Origin: Prunella strophiata
Lineage: Eukaryota; Chordata; Aves; Passeriformes; Prunellidae
Length of the DNA stretch: 64,000 bases
NCBI GenBank assembly: GCA_036583965.1
Contig: JAZBQD010000014.1
Span: 37,868,990 to 37,932,989, forward strand
Direction: 5' to 3'
Below are positions 33,101-48,000 of this stretch, one piece after another. Under the pieces are notes generated by a model. The model did no database searches. It was given only the letters and a program-made list of their open reading frames with translations, and was not told the origin of the DNA. A program made the position numbers and the translations under genes. Positions within the stretch are counted from its first letter, which is position 1. Every line of letters begins with the position of its first letter.

Positions 33101-36100
33101 CTTGCAGATATTCCAACATTTGCAAAATTCTGCAGTCTCTCCAGGCTGGGAATGATCAGAACAAGATGTGCATTCCCCTTGCACAAGAAAGGCCACAGTA
33201 GTCACCCCATTCAAGTCAGCTGATGGTTGCAAGCAAAGCTGATCTAAAAGCTGGTTTTAACTTAGTTCTGCATGCTCTGGTTGCAGAATCAAACATTAAC
33301 TTCAGGAGATATTTTTCCGCACAGATAAATTCCTCTCACAAACATCCTAAAAATCAGGGAGAGAAAAAACCCCAAACCATGGCACACCTCAGAAAAGGGG
33401 AGAAGCAAGGGTGCCTTGTCTGTTAACCCATCTTTTGCAGAGTCTTTTCAAATGAAAAGTGGCATTCCAAACCACTAGCTTGCCACAGTGCTAGGTCCTC
33501 TGCTATGTCTTTCCATTTAGTATGTAAGAAACAGAGACCAAATGTTGGTTGTCTAAACTGCATCTAAACTAGACACTAGCAATAAATATCATAAATAATG
33601 TGCTAGACAATTGAACACATTGAAGGAGGCAAAACTAACTTGGATAACTTCCTCCCAACATTCAAAATTCCTGGCCCTCAAGAATTTGGATGTTTACATT
33701 TCTAGAGGGATTCAGAGAAGTATCCCCAATTTATTATTATGATGACCTATCAGGACACCTGCCCATCCTACAATCTCACACTCAAATTGCAAAATACTTG
33801 AAGAAATCACAGCCAAATCCCTGCAGATACATTATAATTAATTTTCCCCTCTCAGTTTCTGAACACTTGTTGATGTCAATGGTTTTTCTACAGCAGATGA
33901 TAATTTCACCTGGAAAGTGTTACCTCAGAGATTAACATGAAACTGAGAGTGTAAATCTGAACATTTCAGGTTATACATAGAAAATTTCTAAGTAACTCAT
34001 TACACCCTCTCCTCATTAACCAGAGTAGTCACCACAGCAAAGCACATTTTAGCTTTCCACACGAAAGAAACTTTGTATGAAAGTGTAAGACAGCAAACAC
34101 ACAAATAAGAGAAACCAATTTACCATGTAAGAAAAATGTTATTTAGTAAGACAATGACTGTTTCATTGGCATGCTATTAATTTCAGAATATAGGTGAAGG
34201 ATGCTGATGGTACTGCAGTCTTATGAATTTTGCTGGTAGCTGAAAACTGCCCATTGCAACAGATTAAATGGATAACCTCTGTACCTAATGTGATATATCC
34301 TTGGTCTTTAGAGTCATGATGTAATCCATGCTGCCAAATTCTACATGATTTAAGAATCCTGGTATCCTACTCAGACTTAAAATAACCCATACTTTGACCT
34401 TCTGTTTATTTTGGCTAGCATATCTTCACTGCCACTGAAGCCAAGTTTTTCAACTGGAAAACAAAATGTTTCTGGTACACGGGACTCCCACAGTACCAGA
34501 CTTCACATGCACATAAGAGATGAAGCACCAAAATAAAGCTGGTAATTATTGAGTGTGACCTGAAAATCCACGAGCCTTATTTCTCCACTGGTCAAAAAAA
34601 GGACTTCTTTGCTTTATAATTGCCAAGAGAAAAAAAAGCAAAATCTGTACATCAGCAAAGACTGACTTGAATGTTTGGAGTCACAACAGACAAAAGAGGT
34701 GCCAAAGCTGGAATGTTCTCCCATGGAAACACAGGGGTTTAATGGCATATGAGTGTTCAGAAGAACAGGGAGAAACCCCATGAGAAATACAGCAAAAGAA
34801 GCACAAAATGTTCTCCTTGCCTGCCTACGCCTACTACCATCATTCAAATCTATTAATCTTCTTTCAGGTGTTCTAGAAGGCTGTTGCCTGGCACAGTCTG
34901 ACAAATGACAATGTAACAACAATCACACCCAAGAAGCAAGAGCGTTTTGGGAAGAAGGTGCTTTAATAGTAAAGCAAACTGAACTAGGGTCAGACATAGT
35001 CCTTGCCCTTCATCCACTTGGCAAGGATTACTAAGAAAATTAATATTGAAGGTGCCTCAGTACCTTAGAAGGATGAAAAAAGCAGTACTAACAAACCATA
35101 GCAGAGTTAAAAACTACAATGAAGGAGATCCAAGAAGAAACTAAACATGCTGAGAAATAGTTTGGTGCCGCTGGCTGCAATTAGGGAAAACAAAGTACTA
35201 AGGGTTGAGGTGAAGCTGCAGAATCTAGTTTATAACTTTGCTTATGCTAACAGGTGGAGCTTTTCACTCAATATTTTTATTAAATGAGCATGTTGTCAGA
35301 CTTATGATTAAAACACAGCAATAAATGTACACCCCTTTTCTCTCTTTAGCCCTTTCCAAAGGAAAAAAACAAAAACAAAACAAACAAAACTGACAGAACC
35401 CAAGCTAAACTGTAAAAGCTTTCTGGCTCCAATGAAAACAAAATTATTGCAACCGCACACCAGCTTGAGCAGACCAGCTTGCCATTTCAGTGCAGTGCCC
35501 TCAGAGCCTCTTTGAACACACCCTGGAGGAGGCTGATGCAGGATCACACCAGAACTCGCCCTCTCAGCAGCATTCCTTTGCCGACACCTTCTGCTGCTGC
35601 CAACTGCCTGCTCCTCAAACTCACTGGAGACTTTTTTCCTTACTCCTGCTTTTTAACACTCAGATCACCTCACAACTTGACCTGTTTTGCTGCATATGTT
35701 TCCATATATCTGGATTCAAAATGAACAACTTTTAATTTCATATTTATTAGTGCCATATAAAAATAGCCAATATCATTTAATAAAACTAAAGTGGAATAAA
35801 ACTAAACATAAGGAAAAGCAAACTTGGAGCCTTGTTGTTTGTTTAAATTCAGAGCTAGCAACTGATCTTGAAGAGTCATGCAAAAATTTGAAACAGTATG
35901 CTACTATTAAATTAATTCTCTACAGTTCTCCTTAAAAGTGATAATTTCAGCAAAATGCTCAAATTTAGGTGAGATAGTTAAACATTTGCAGGAACACTGT
36001 TCAACAGTAATTCCTTAAAAAAACATAGGCTCATTCTGACAGAAAGGCTTTTATATTCACCACAATTACCGCAGAAGTGAAGATTAAAGACCAGGTCAAG

Positions 36101-39100
36101 TAGCTGAGCTAAGATGAGCAGAGAAAGAACTGCAGCAAGCAGCAATGTTGTGCCAACCCTAAATATTTCACTGGCGTTTAAGACCAATTTACGTAACACC
36201 AATCCTACAGCTCTCCACTTTGCTCTAGCATGACAGTCTAAGAACTGCATTCCCATATCCTGAGATACTTTGGCTTGTCCCAATGCAATAGAAAGGGTAA
36301 TCACTCATTTCATCTAGGTACTAGGCTGGTACAACTGTTCTATTCAACAAGTGCACACAGACACACATACAGCCTTAAACGGAGTTTCAAATTTTCACCT
36401 CAGTGCATTTTGAAAACTCTAGGTCTTTAATGAACATTAATCTTAAACAGGAGCACAAATGCTGTTGGCTTCACCATCCCCATTAGTCCCTCTGAGGATG
36501 TGGGACATCGTTGCTTGTTCTACTCTTTAATCGCTCTCCAAAAAATGATCCTCTTACATTAAACTTCCAGAGAAATAAGACTTATGTTTTACTTGGTATC
36601 ATTTTTAAAACAACTTACACACATGCAAATATTTTTCAATTTCTTAGTAAAACAATTTCTCCAGATCCACACCACCATATTGTTTCCTGTGAATATCTGC
36701 CAGATTAACTGCATCCTTTTAAACGAAATAGCAGAACATCAAACTCCAAACCATGACATTAGGTTAAACAAGCAAGCATTTTAAATTATTTTATTCTTGG
36801 AAAATCTGAATCTCTTTTAAAACATCCTCTGAGAAATAGCATATACTGAAAGCATCATTTTTACACAACAATAAACCAGCAGACATGGGACTCAAGTTTT
36901 AAGAGCTGTGCTATGGAAATGCTTTTTGGATACAGGATCAAGGAGTAAGGCAAAGAGATGGGAAAATACAGTGGAAGGCTACAATAATTAAGTAATGGGG
37001 CCAGGGAAGAAGAGAGAATCTAGCTTAATTCTTGAAAAGGAAGCCTGACTTGAAATTGTTTAAATAGTGAGTCAGTTCTCCAATATTTAACCACAAATGC
37101 CTCATACAACTTGGGGCCTGCTGCTCTTGCCAAGTTTTCAAAAGCCAGTAAAGTGCAAAATCTTGTCATTAAGTAAATGGCCCTGAGTTTATATTTTGCA
37201 ATATTTTAATATTTGAAATACTGTTTCTTCAAACATTTCAGGAAGGGCTAAGTTCTGCTTTTATGTTTTTGACATGTTTTACACACAATTTTCTAATACA
37301 TTAATAGAAACAATTCTGGAAAGCCTACAAGGTCTTCCTTGCTGAAATATTAAGCAGATTCAGTAAGAAGTTATCAAAACTGAGACCATGCCACTGTGTT
37401 TTATTAAAATAAATAAACAAACACAGTATGTATACAATTTCAGTATGTATTTTCAACATGTGCCCTTCTTCATCTACCCATTGCTTCCACTATCAGCAAG
37501 TTCTTAGCACTTGGATACAAGGAATCTGGCCTTACCTGAACACCAAGCTTTTATATATGGTTTTTATTTCTTGGAAAACTGACAACTGAATCCTCCCAAG
37601 ATCTCATTGAAGGTATTCAAAAATAGCTTGCCTTCTTTAATTACCATTTTTCCATTTCCCACAAAGAATTCTTCCCATCACTTTTGCAAGGCTCACAATT
37701 TTCTTAGTTCTGTTTACATATCTCCTCATGTGCTTCTTGTACATTTTTTTCTTCCCACTTTAAGGAGACACTCTAATAATCATTTAAACTTAACTACTCT
37801 GTGGCCCCAAATCATTACATAAAAGGGAAAGATTAACAGCTAGTTACATCTCTAAATCAAAACTATGAAGATGGGTCACTGAAGTAAAATCCACAGTCTT
37901 AGGGTATCTTTTGTCACTGAACTGCATCTGCCAAAAAGCAGGTTTAAATTAAATTTATTTTCTTTGTATTCACAGTGAAGAAGTGCATAAAAACATTTAG
38001 TTAATGTGGCTGATTTGCTATATCACAGTAACTTGATTGCATAGATGTCTGTCTGTGCTTTAGACTATAGCAATTCATTAAAATTCTGATTATTAGGATG
38101 TGCATGGCAGATTTAAGTAAAACCCAACTATAATCACATTTTGACATCCAAGCAATTATTTTCTCCTTTTCATTGTTGAATCTCTTACAGTCAATTTTTC
38201 TTGTCCTGTGTCACTCATAAGGGATGCTGGCTAAACCACCTTGGCACAAGTCTGGCTGCAGGGTGAGCAAGTGGATACAAGAATGCAAGCAAATTAAATC
38301 TGTCAGAGAATGCATCTCAGTTAACTTGAAGATCAGAGAAACAAATATCACCTTGCCCTGCCATAGGATCTTGCACTGAATTTTGTTATGCCATATTTCT
38401 AAAAAGATAAAACTAAATCTCTGATTCTTATGGTAAAATAACTGTCCTACAACCATTGGTTTCATTACAAAGTTAGCCTGAGTAACCACTTGCTCTCTTT
38501 TACTTTTCAACATAATGAATTGTAATATAAGAATTAACATATGGCTTGCAAATGCAGCCACTGTTTAGAATTCCTCAATACCATCAGCTGTGGACCTCGC
38601 TATTTGCTACTATTTACATAATTTTTTTTTTCCTGGGTCACCTTTTTGAATTTCTATTACCAATTCTATCTTTATTTCCTGGAAGAGTATGGCCTGGGAT
38701 GACAGGATTTGAGATGGTGGGAAAAGAGAGGGAAAAAACAAATTTGATTTTCTTCTTCTTTATAAAAAATTTATCTCCTCCAAAGACATTACTGCAGCTT
38801 AATCTTCAGGCACTTTACTGTCCCATATATTTAGATTGAAAGACTGTTTGTACAGTGAAGGTGCCCATTTTGAAGAAAGGATGTTATTAGTCAACTTTGT
38901 GTGTTACATGACATTTAGAAGCACTGGTACATTTGACTACACAGAAAAATCATATTCTCTTTCTTGCACTGAAATTATCTCCTATTGTCATAAGTGGTAG
39001 ATATTTAAGGATAAAAAACAAATTTTTTGTATTTTCATTTGCATAACACATGCATGTTTTCTAATCAACAGCTATGATGCCAGAATGTGTGCACTGCATA

Positions 39101-42100
39101 TCCAAGATTTGGATTCGTAAGTACCTACGAAGATTCAATAAGCAAGAGTGACACAACTAGGTTAAAAAAAAAAAAAAAAACAAAAAAAAACAAAAAAAAA
39201 AAAAAAAAAAAAACACCAAAAAAAAAAAAAACAAACCAACACTGAGTGAAAGACCTAAAGAAGTGCCCTGAACTTGCCCAGCACAGGCACAGTAGCCTTA
39301 AGTTTCAGCTTCAGACAAACTTCACACAACTTCTCTTCTCGTTGGCCATGGGGAATTCCAAGCCCTGCAGAGTGTCAAATATCACCTGAAACACTGTAGC
39401 CCTCAAAGCCTGCATACAGATGTTTTGTTTCTCTTCAACTGCATTCAGTGGTGATCTCTACATAAGAGTTCACGCTGGCTATATGTTTCTGTATTATTTT
39501 GTGACTCAATCTTTTGTGCTGCAAATTTCTGTAACTTCTAGATAATAAGAAAGAGGCCAATGTAGTTTAAATACCACACTAAAACTCCAAACACTTTTGC
39601 ATATGGAAAATAAACTGATTTGATTTATAGCTAGCATGAACAAGCTTGCCCTTACCCATCCATTTTGTTAGCACCTGATGGCTATATTGAATGCCCATTT
39701 TCTCTCATAAAGAATTAATTCTAGAAACTGCTGAAGATGCCAGAACTTTACTACCATTACTAACCATGACTACATCAAAGCAGCATCCACAGCACTCTTT
39801 GAAAATGCTATCAATTACACAACAGGGTCTTGTCTTTACTTGGGACTGAAGTCTTCAAAATTTTCCCTCCACAGCTGCAGTTTGTGCTTTTTTGTGATGA
39901 ACTTCCACAGTGGAAAACATATACATTTGAAGCTAGCAGGGCCAGCATGTGTAGAGTACTCTGTATTAATTTTTCATATACATATGATTCTCTCTTTCAC
40001 AAATCACTACTCAAACTGATCGCACTCTCTGATACTGTATGCCAGCTCTGCTATTTAATGGATAGTGAAGTAATACCATGTGGCAGAGATCATTAGCTTA
40101 TAAGGTCCAAACAGCAGCTCTGCTGATAATTTTTTATTATTAAACTTCAAAAAGTACTTGCAAACAAGAAACCAAAACAAACAGAATACTGATGCTCTGA
40201 AAACCCTGCAGACCTCCATGTGAGCTGTCAATTCTGAGGCAGTACTGGCTAAAGCAGACAAGTTGTGTCCCTTATGAAGAGTCCCTAATCATAAATTAGC
40301 CACCACCTCCTAACTCAGCAATCCTCGAAATGAAGCTCACAATCTCAAGGTTCATTTCATCTTCCCATCCCTCTTTTTCTTTCCTGCAGTTCAAGCAGCT
40401 CTTTGCAGGAGGCAATGGAGAATTGCAATGGGAAAAACTGACTTATGTTCCTCCTCCAGCTAATACATCTCTACCTAAATGTATGTAAAATACCATTTAT
40501 TGCTACTGAGAAATAAAATAGAAAATAATAATAAAATCCCATAACCACCTGAATTCTAGCTGTCTCAGGTTTTCCTTTCTAGAAATATTTTTTCAGTTAC
40601 CCTTCACTTCCAAACATCAGTAGGTCACTCATAACTGCTCATTGTTTTCCTTGCTCAGTTATTTTTTTTAACCTGGACCGGTTTCCTGATCAGGTTCACT
40701 ACATGAACCCTCAACCACAAGTCAGGGACTGGCACTGTTTACACCAACAGCACCACAAAGAGAAATGCTCTTTTGAAACCATGCCTACAGATACATCTTT
40801 GTAGTTACTTATTCCATGTGCAAATTAAGTAATCAGTCACTTCTTACTGTCAATGAAAAGTCACAGAAAACCTGGGAAAAGGACAGAATAAAGAATAATT
40901 CAGATTTAGGCAGGTTCTTTTGAACGGAATAATTAAAAGAAAGTTATGGTTCTGACCAATCCATGGGACTTGGAACTTAATTTTAAAGCAGTTACAACAA
41001 TGGATACCACAACAGTTACAAAATGGATATGACTCCAATACAACAATTTTCCAGAAGAGGACAGGTAAGTTTAGTTATACAGTTCAATCAGCCAATTTGC
41101 TGTTTCAGAGTATTAGAAGTCTGCCCAAAAAGGACACAAAACCCAGTCATTCACAGATGCTGAAAGTACAGCCCTTTGTGGGTAAAAACTCTGCAATCTC
41201 TAGCAAACCAGCACCACTTGTTTAAAAACATGAAATGTAATATGACTTGGCACAAATCCCATTTAAATAACAAACCCATAAAGCTTGCTGGCACTTACTT
41301 AGAAAGGAGTGGAAAGAAAACAAAATCTATTCTAATTTGCTCAATTCTTAGAACTAGATTCGTATTTTAAATGTAGTATTTATACATGACTCAACATCTT
41401 AAACTAGACTTCAAGTACAGAGGAATGCAAGTTAAAAACCAAATCCAACAGATAACTGACTTACTAAGCCTCTTTAGATTTAGTCTCTAGGTGAAAACTC
41501 AAAGCAGTAATACATATATATATAAAGTACGGATTTCCTTTGATATATTTCTCTACTCCAGCTTATTAGCATTTCTGCAATGAATTATATATTTTACCAG
41601 CTTTTTTTGAAATACGGGAAATTGCTTCTTACCACTGTTAATACTTAAAATCCTGTAAAGTAGTTACAGCACCTTCTCACTCCCTACTGCACAATTCAAC
41701 TGCTCAGGGAAGTCCAAGGAATGATACACAAAAAGTCTAAACCAACTAAAGTGAACTATCACTGTTCACAGAAGAGACTGGCTTTTACTAGCCACCATAA
41801 CAAAATACAGTAATTTGAAAGTAATTTCTGCTGAACACCCTGCCACCTGAGACCCATGTGTTTTATTGTGTGAAGAAATGCAGTTATTTTTGAGGTGCTC
41901 TCTTGTGTATAAGAGACATGGGATATTACCAGATTCCTGAGCTGTTTTATCTTAAACAAGTTCAAGGATTAGAAGTTACAGTTAATAAATATTTACCCAC
42001 AAAAATTATTGGCTACATGGAAAAAAAAAAGTTTACACTTCAAGATGAGATAACTTGATAGAATGTTTCAAAATGAAAAAACCTTTTAAACCCATTAATT

Positions 42101-45034
42101 ATAAAAACTACCAAATAATTAAACACAGAATAAATACATGGTAATTAATGTCTGCAATAAGATGACAAGAAAACTGGTGGAGCTTTGATGTCTTGAAGAG
42201 CTCCAAGATCAAGGTTAAAAACTTTCTGGAATACATAATTAGGTAGAAAGTTAGCAGGTTGCAATAAATGGGTGAGATGTAGTGCCTTATCAGAACACAA
42301 AGGAGTCAAGATAGGTTCACGCATGCTGGTCTTGAGCAGCTTATAATAAAGAATAAACACTGGCACTTAAAAAATCCAACCAAACAAGAAAATATCCCTT
42401 TCTCCAATACTTATCAATTTTCAAAAGCAGTTTCAGAATAAAAACTACATTTGAACTTTGTGCTGAAATATATTCCTGGCAAGAACTAAATTCTAGCATA
42501 ACACCGTGTGACATACTGGACTGACATAAATTACAGGAGCAATTACTGAGGATCTTAAAAAATGGAACCATGGAAATAAAACCAATAAACACCAATACTT
42601 TGAAAGTATGTGGATGTTTGGACAGAAAAATAACCATGTTTGCTATGCAGCAAATCTACAAAGTCTGAAATGCAAATTTAAGGTTTCATTAATGTAACTA
42701 GTACTGTTAATCTTTTATAATTACTTTCTTAGGTATATTTTATAATGACTTTCACCTATTCATTAAAGGAGAAGATGTCACTGGACTCTCTAAGAGGAGG
42801 TTTTCTAACAGCAAACAGTTCAGGTAAGATTTTTATGTGACAACTGATTCATAAAACATGATTACTGAACATAGAGTTTGTTCCTCTTCTGCCTACCCTC
42901 AGTTACTTTTTCCTGTGTTTTCTACAGCATTTAATCTCCACGTACACCTCCGCTGGCAAACACCCTGAAAATAACAACTGACCCTTTTCCACCAGCCTAG
43001 GGGGGTTTAGTAAATCAGTAGGGTGGTCACTAATAATCACAACACTGCCAGTTATTGTATCCAGTGGAGACAGCATCAGATGGAGCCAGGTGGCAGGACC
43101 AGAGGCAAATAAGGCCAGGACCTTTTGTTTCCAGGACACTGGAAAGAATCTCTGTACAGCTCACTGATGGTCTTTCCTATGTTGTTGAGAGGTTTTCTTT
43201 CTGTTATAGTCCTCATCTCAATTCCTTGCAACCTCTCCCCTCATGACCACTCATCTCGGTTTTCTGCCTCTTCCTCCATTTTCTTTGTTCAGCTCATCCC
43301 TAGCTCGTATCTGGGAATTTGCTACCACTTTTGCTGTCAATCTACAATCACTTATATAATGCAGTTTTCTTGTTTTGCATGGCTGTCTTACCCATTTAGA
43401 CTGTACTCAAAAAAACAGTTGGTAATACCTGCCCTAATATTTATACTGCAGCTATCACAGGAGATGTGATTGCAGCTGATCATTACACACAGTATAACAG
43501 ACACAAAAACTCTCAAGTCCAGCATCAGATCCTTGGCAGGAACACCTCTACCAGTCCAAACTGGTATCCCCATTTTATGGCACAGCCATCTTGCTTTTGT
43601 CTGTTCCCATGCAATGAAAATGTTCTGCAACCAAGAAATGGCAATGAGCAGATTCATTTCAATTATGTTTAAACGCTTATGTTTACAATAGAGTTTAGGT
43701 GCCTTGTACTTCATCCTTAATTTGTGTACAAGTTATGAGGGGGTTTCATGTGCAATTCTACACTTACAGAGGTATTACCTGATATTGAACTGCTTCTAAC
43801 CCTTCTAACCCTAAATCGTGAAGACACCAAACACACATTTGATGGGTACAGGCTTTTAAAAGGAAAAGTGTACAGTTTGTCACTAAACTTAAACTACAGC
43901 TACACCTTATTTACAGTCAGCACAGTGATGACAAATCCACTTTTTTATTTTTATGTTTAAAAACTTTCTCTGGAATAGTTCAAGAAGCAAGGGAAGAAAA
44001 CAATGGTGGAAGGCCATGAAACAGAAGAAACTTTCAAGACATGCTGTACCAATTAGTTTACTTTTCTCACAGAAACTGAGTTCTTAGAGATAATACAACT
44101 AGCAAGTCCAAAGGTCCATATTTAGGAAACTCAATCATGTCCTAATATGAAATATTTTAAATATTACATATTAATAAAGTGTTTAAAATATTTTCTGTAA
44201 CCGCTTTTAGAGTTTTGCTCATACATACTAAGGTAAAAGAGGCACCCTGTCACGAAGTTTCACCTTTCTCTTACAATTTGAAGGCTGTATAAAAGAAAGT
44301 CTGTGTGGCAAAGAGAAAAGGTGAGTGAAGAGAACATGTACCCATCAAACATTTCAAAAAACTTACTGCCTGGCAAATGAAGTTGAGCACCAATCAGTAT
44401 GGATTACACTGTAAAGAACCAGTGAGAACTTTAATGAATAAATAGTCTTTAGGATGACTTATTTCTACCAAATACACAAAAATTATCTCATCAATCTGCC
44501 CAAGTGTTCCAACAAACCTTGTAATTTTGTATATAGGCATGTTTTGGAAACACAATGGCAAGTATACTTGACTGGTTCAAAAAACTTTGGTCATTACTTG
44601 TATTGAAATATCCATTAATTACCTACTCCCGAAATACACACAATTACTCCACAGTTAACAGCCTCTAAAGCAAGAAGTTTAATCTTTACTCAAACTACAC
44701 AATAAACTAGCAGAAGGACATTTGTCTCATCAGCATGGTGATACAGATGCAGAGTCCCTGAGCATGTAGCTTCTTTCCCAAAGCTTTACTACACACCAGA
44801 ACCTCCAGTAACCCAGCGTCACTGATTTTAAGCATGGCAGATTTTACATGTGGTCTCACCATACATAAATCCAGTATTTGCTCTCCTAACTCTGAAATAA
44901 CTTGTTGGTCTTCACTTCATAAAAAGGAATAGCCTCTTTGAGCTTTCTATAAACCTCAAGGCATCAACTGCCTGCCTGTGCCTCCATCTCACCACTGCTA
45001 CAGCTGCCTATGCTAGCTAAATAAATCCTCCTAC
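30116..45034 (-). other. Long FRS2 5' intron (proximal part)
   Basis: About 15 kb of AT-rich sequence without a recognisable gene, tRNA or full-length transposon. It contains a G13 run at 31464-31476, an AACC-type stretch near 30425-30450, a 70-base A-rich tract at 39164-39232 and a GC-richer patch at 35450-35640. CAG/GTAAGG-type donors occur (for example at 37535) but without a matching upstream acceptor. Confidence 0.6.
39164..39232 (+). repeat. A-rich simple repeat
   Basis: Nearly pure A for about 70 bases, broken by single C and CACC steps. No retrogene or LINE body is recognisable on its 5' side, so I call it low-complexity sequence rather than a retroposon tail. Confidence 0.9.
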
Positions 45035-45075
45035 CTGTAAATATCAACATGGATCCCCAAAAAGTCGTACCAGAT
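45035..45075 (-). other. FRS2: Candidate FRS2 5' UTR exon (distal, 41 nt)
   Basis: The minus strand has an excellent acceptor TTTCTCTTTGTTCTCACAG ending at 45076 and a CAG/GTAGGA donor at 45034, enclosing 41 nt. The exon contains one ATG (45048-45050; MLIFT). Joined to the exon at 30010-30115 with either acceptor, that ATG is in frame with the open frame there. Both the splice signals and this frame agreement support a real exon; no transcript evidence is available here. Confidence 0.5.
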
Positions 45076-48000
45076 CTGTGAGAACAAAGAGAAAGATTAT
45101 CATTTTGCACTGAGTTGAGAGACAGTCCCCTCAAACCACCACTTAAAAACAACCAGACAAATTAACAATAGCACAGCCATGTATATCACACTCTGCATTT
45201 TCCCATAAAAATTTACATATATACACAATATGAACCATTAAAGGATGCCATTAAAATTTAAATGTATTTTCCAAGTCATCCCTTACATTTATTCCTTAAA
45301 GTATTTTCCAAGTCATTCCTTAAAAGCCACATCTTCAATTACCAGAAACTGATGCTTCCAAATTCAAAATACTGAAGTGGATCTTGCTTATTTAGTCTAT
45401 CCAGAAAAAGACAGGAGTACAAATAGCAAAGCCAGATGTTGTTAATAACATCTAATTAACACCACAAGGCTTCCTACTGATTCACTGCAACCCCAGAAAC
45501 CTGGGGCTTCTGTTGTTTTCATGCAACCAGGACAGATAGGATGTTTCTGGGAAGAACAGAGAAAACAAGTGAACAGCTGTGTCTAATAACACTGCTTACA
45601 GTCAGTAAAGCTACAAGTTAACATTAAAAATTTAAGTTTCTTGTAGTAGTATTTCAGTCATTCTGAATTTCAAAGTCAGGAGAAATCCCAAATAATTTTG
45701 CATTTTAATATACTCTGCACATCCAAGGACAATACTAATCTAGGCAGAATGTACCCAAAAGTCCAATTATTTCACAGGTAGCAACAAGTATTTAACCTGA
45801 AAAGGAAATATAAAGGTTAAAAGTGTGCCTTTTCTACTCTTATAAGCTCATGTTAATAAGGGCCATGTTTTATGTCAAAGATTTGAACACTACAGCCAGA
45901 CAACTTTCAAACAGTTGAAACTGTGAAAGCTCTTTTGACCTTATACTCAAGGTTAAAGCTAAACTTCTTAAAGTTTTGAGTTTCTTTTAAATATTCTCTT
46001 TCATAATTAAAAAAAGAAAATCCCACACAAGACAATTAAATGAAAAAGCCCTATTTAAGGATATGTGATACAGGAATGAATGGGAGTTATAGGAAGAAGG
46101 ACATTAAAAAATTCCATAAAAATAAAAAATTCAGTTGTATTCTACTCAATATAATTTTCATTATAAGAAGTACTTTAACCACAGTGTTTGATTTTAGTTA
46201 CATAAAGGAAGTAACTTAAGATGACTGTACAATTTTAAAAGGGAAAAAAAAGGCCAAAACAGTGAATATTGGTAATCAAACAGTTGTGTAACACTCACTA
46301 AAGAGTGACTGCCAACCTCTGCTTGCTTGCCTGAAAAAAAAAAAAACCTAATTTCTTACTACTGTTGTGAAATCACAGGGAAGTCCAAATGACTCAATAC
46401 TAATATTTACATACCTATGTCCTACTCCACTTGTTCTTCTTTATATGTTGACACTGCAGCGCAAAAATGCCAAAAATAATTATTTTTAAAATTTGTAATT
46501 TTCTCTACTGCAATTATGTCTACTAGAACTGGCAATACGAGGTAAGAGGCAATAACAAAACCCATCTCTTTCAAAACCAAGCCTATGTTTCTGAGGTGAT
46601 ACAAAGTCAGTTTATAACAAGGGTGTATCATTTCCTCACATGTACAGAAAATAATTGTATTTTTATCAAGTAGTGTGAAGCTTTCCTTTTGTAAATTAAG
46701 AAGTCATTGTGAGGTGAGACGTATTAAATTCACTGCTTTTCTTTCTCAGAATGCTATTTTGTGGTCCCCTCAGCTAATCTAAAGGTGACAGCAGCTGAAA
46801 GACACGATCTTTCCTGCTCTGGCCAATTTCGAATTAGCCAGACAAGCCTCAATCCCAACTACTGCACTGGTCTTGCAGATCAAATGACCACACTGTGACC
46901 AGTGCCAACAAAAGGAAGGCTGGACCATGATGCCTAAGGAGAAATCAGATCTTTCTTTTTTCACAGCACAGGTCACACTTCAACCATCTTAAAGTCCTCA
47001 TGAAAATAAAGCTTCCTTATAATCTAGGATGATACTACCAGAATTTGCTAAAATAAATGAACTTGTGTATCACTGCTACAGAACCCTACAGAAAATCTAA
47101 GGGAAAAGGAACCAATCTGTAGCCTCTTTTAACATACATTATGGAAAGCTAAGTTCATATAAAGGCAACGTTATGTGCAAAGTGTAAATCTGTTTAAAAG
47201 TTGGGAAGAGTTTTATACGTACGAAGTACAGTAATTTCAGTTGCAACATCATAAATTGTATTGATAAGGCTTATTAAATCTAGATTTATACACACAGCTT
47301 CTTGGTATTCTACAACTTCTAACAGTGCTATTTCTAACTTCCATTTACACTGCAGTGTAAGTGTCAAAAATTCTGCACAAATACAGCTTCAAAAAATTCC
47401 TAAATATTTAAGAACCGGAATTAGTGACAATTTAGGCAGTACAGATTTTGGTTTTTTTACAGAAGTGCACTTATTTTGCATTTTGTTTAAAATAAGACAA
47501 AACCTCATTTAAGTGTACAAGTTAAGATTTAGCTCCTGACAGTGAAGCTGTTTCAGCTGACTGATGGCAGTCATTCCCATCATTTCTCAAGAAGTCAAAT
47601 ATGGATATCAAGTTTTCAATTATACTTTACATAATGTAAACACTCAGCATGAAACCTTTGGAAGTTTGTCATTTTCTAAATCTGATTACTAAAGTATTCA
47701 GCAAGCATAGCTACAAACTGAAAGATTTTTGTCCTCCCATCTGTGAAAGATAAATAGGAGAAAAATAATTCAGAGCAAGAAGAAACTTTAAGCCTTCACA
47801 TTTCACATCTGATTTCTAATGACAGTGCAAGATAATTTATTTGCTTTCACCTTACACTTACTACTGTCCTAGTTTACTGAATACCAGTTTAAAAACTTAT
47901 ACTACTTGGCTTTTAACTTTCAAGTTAAAAGGATATCTTTGAAATTATAACTACATATTGTCTGAAAATATTTTGGCACTGGCACAGAATCTGCAAAGAA

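Larger units (their letters stand above)
27642..45050 (-). other. Three-exon upstream ORF in the FRS2 5' UTR (46 codons)
   Basis: Join of the complement of 45035-45050, 30010-30115 and 27642-27660: 141 nt, 46 codons plus TAA. The peptide starts MLIFTVLGSM, passes through LMLQQRLGILMAKSR and ends DQMVF. In-frame AUGs recur inside it (codons 1, 10, 23, 28, 37 and 43). The first AUG has a weak context (T at -3, T at +4), whereas the FRS2 AUG 7 nt after the stop is strong. This fits leaky scanning with the uORF damping FRS2 synthesis. It depends on the two inferred UTR exons. Confidence 0.45.

Noticed and set aside
37535..37600. CAG/GTAAGG donor as another FRS2 UTR exon
   Set aside because: No acceptor with a polypyrimidine tract lies within a plausible distance upstream on the minus strand.
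39164..39232. A-rich tract as the tail of a processed pseudogene
   Set aside because: The 500 bp on its 5' side contain no coding-like sequence, and no target-site duplication could be seen by eye.
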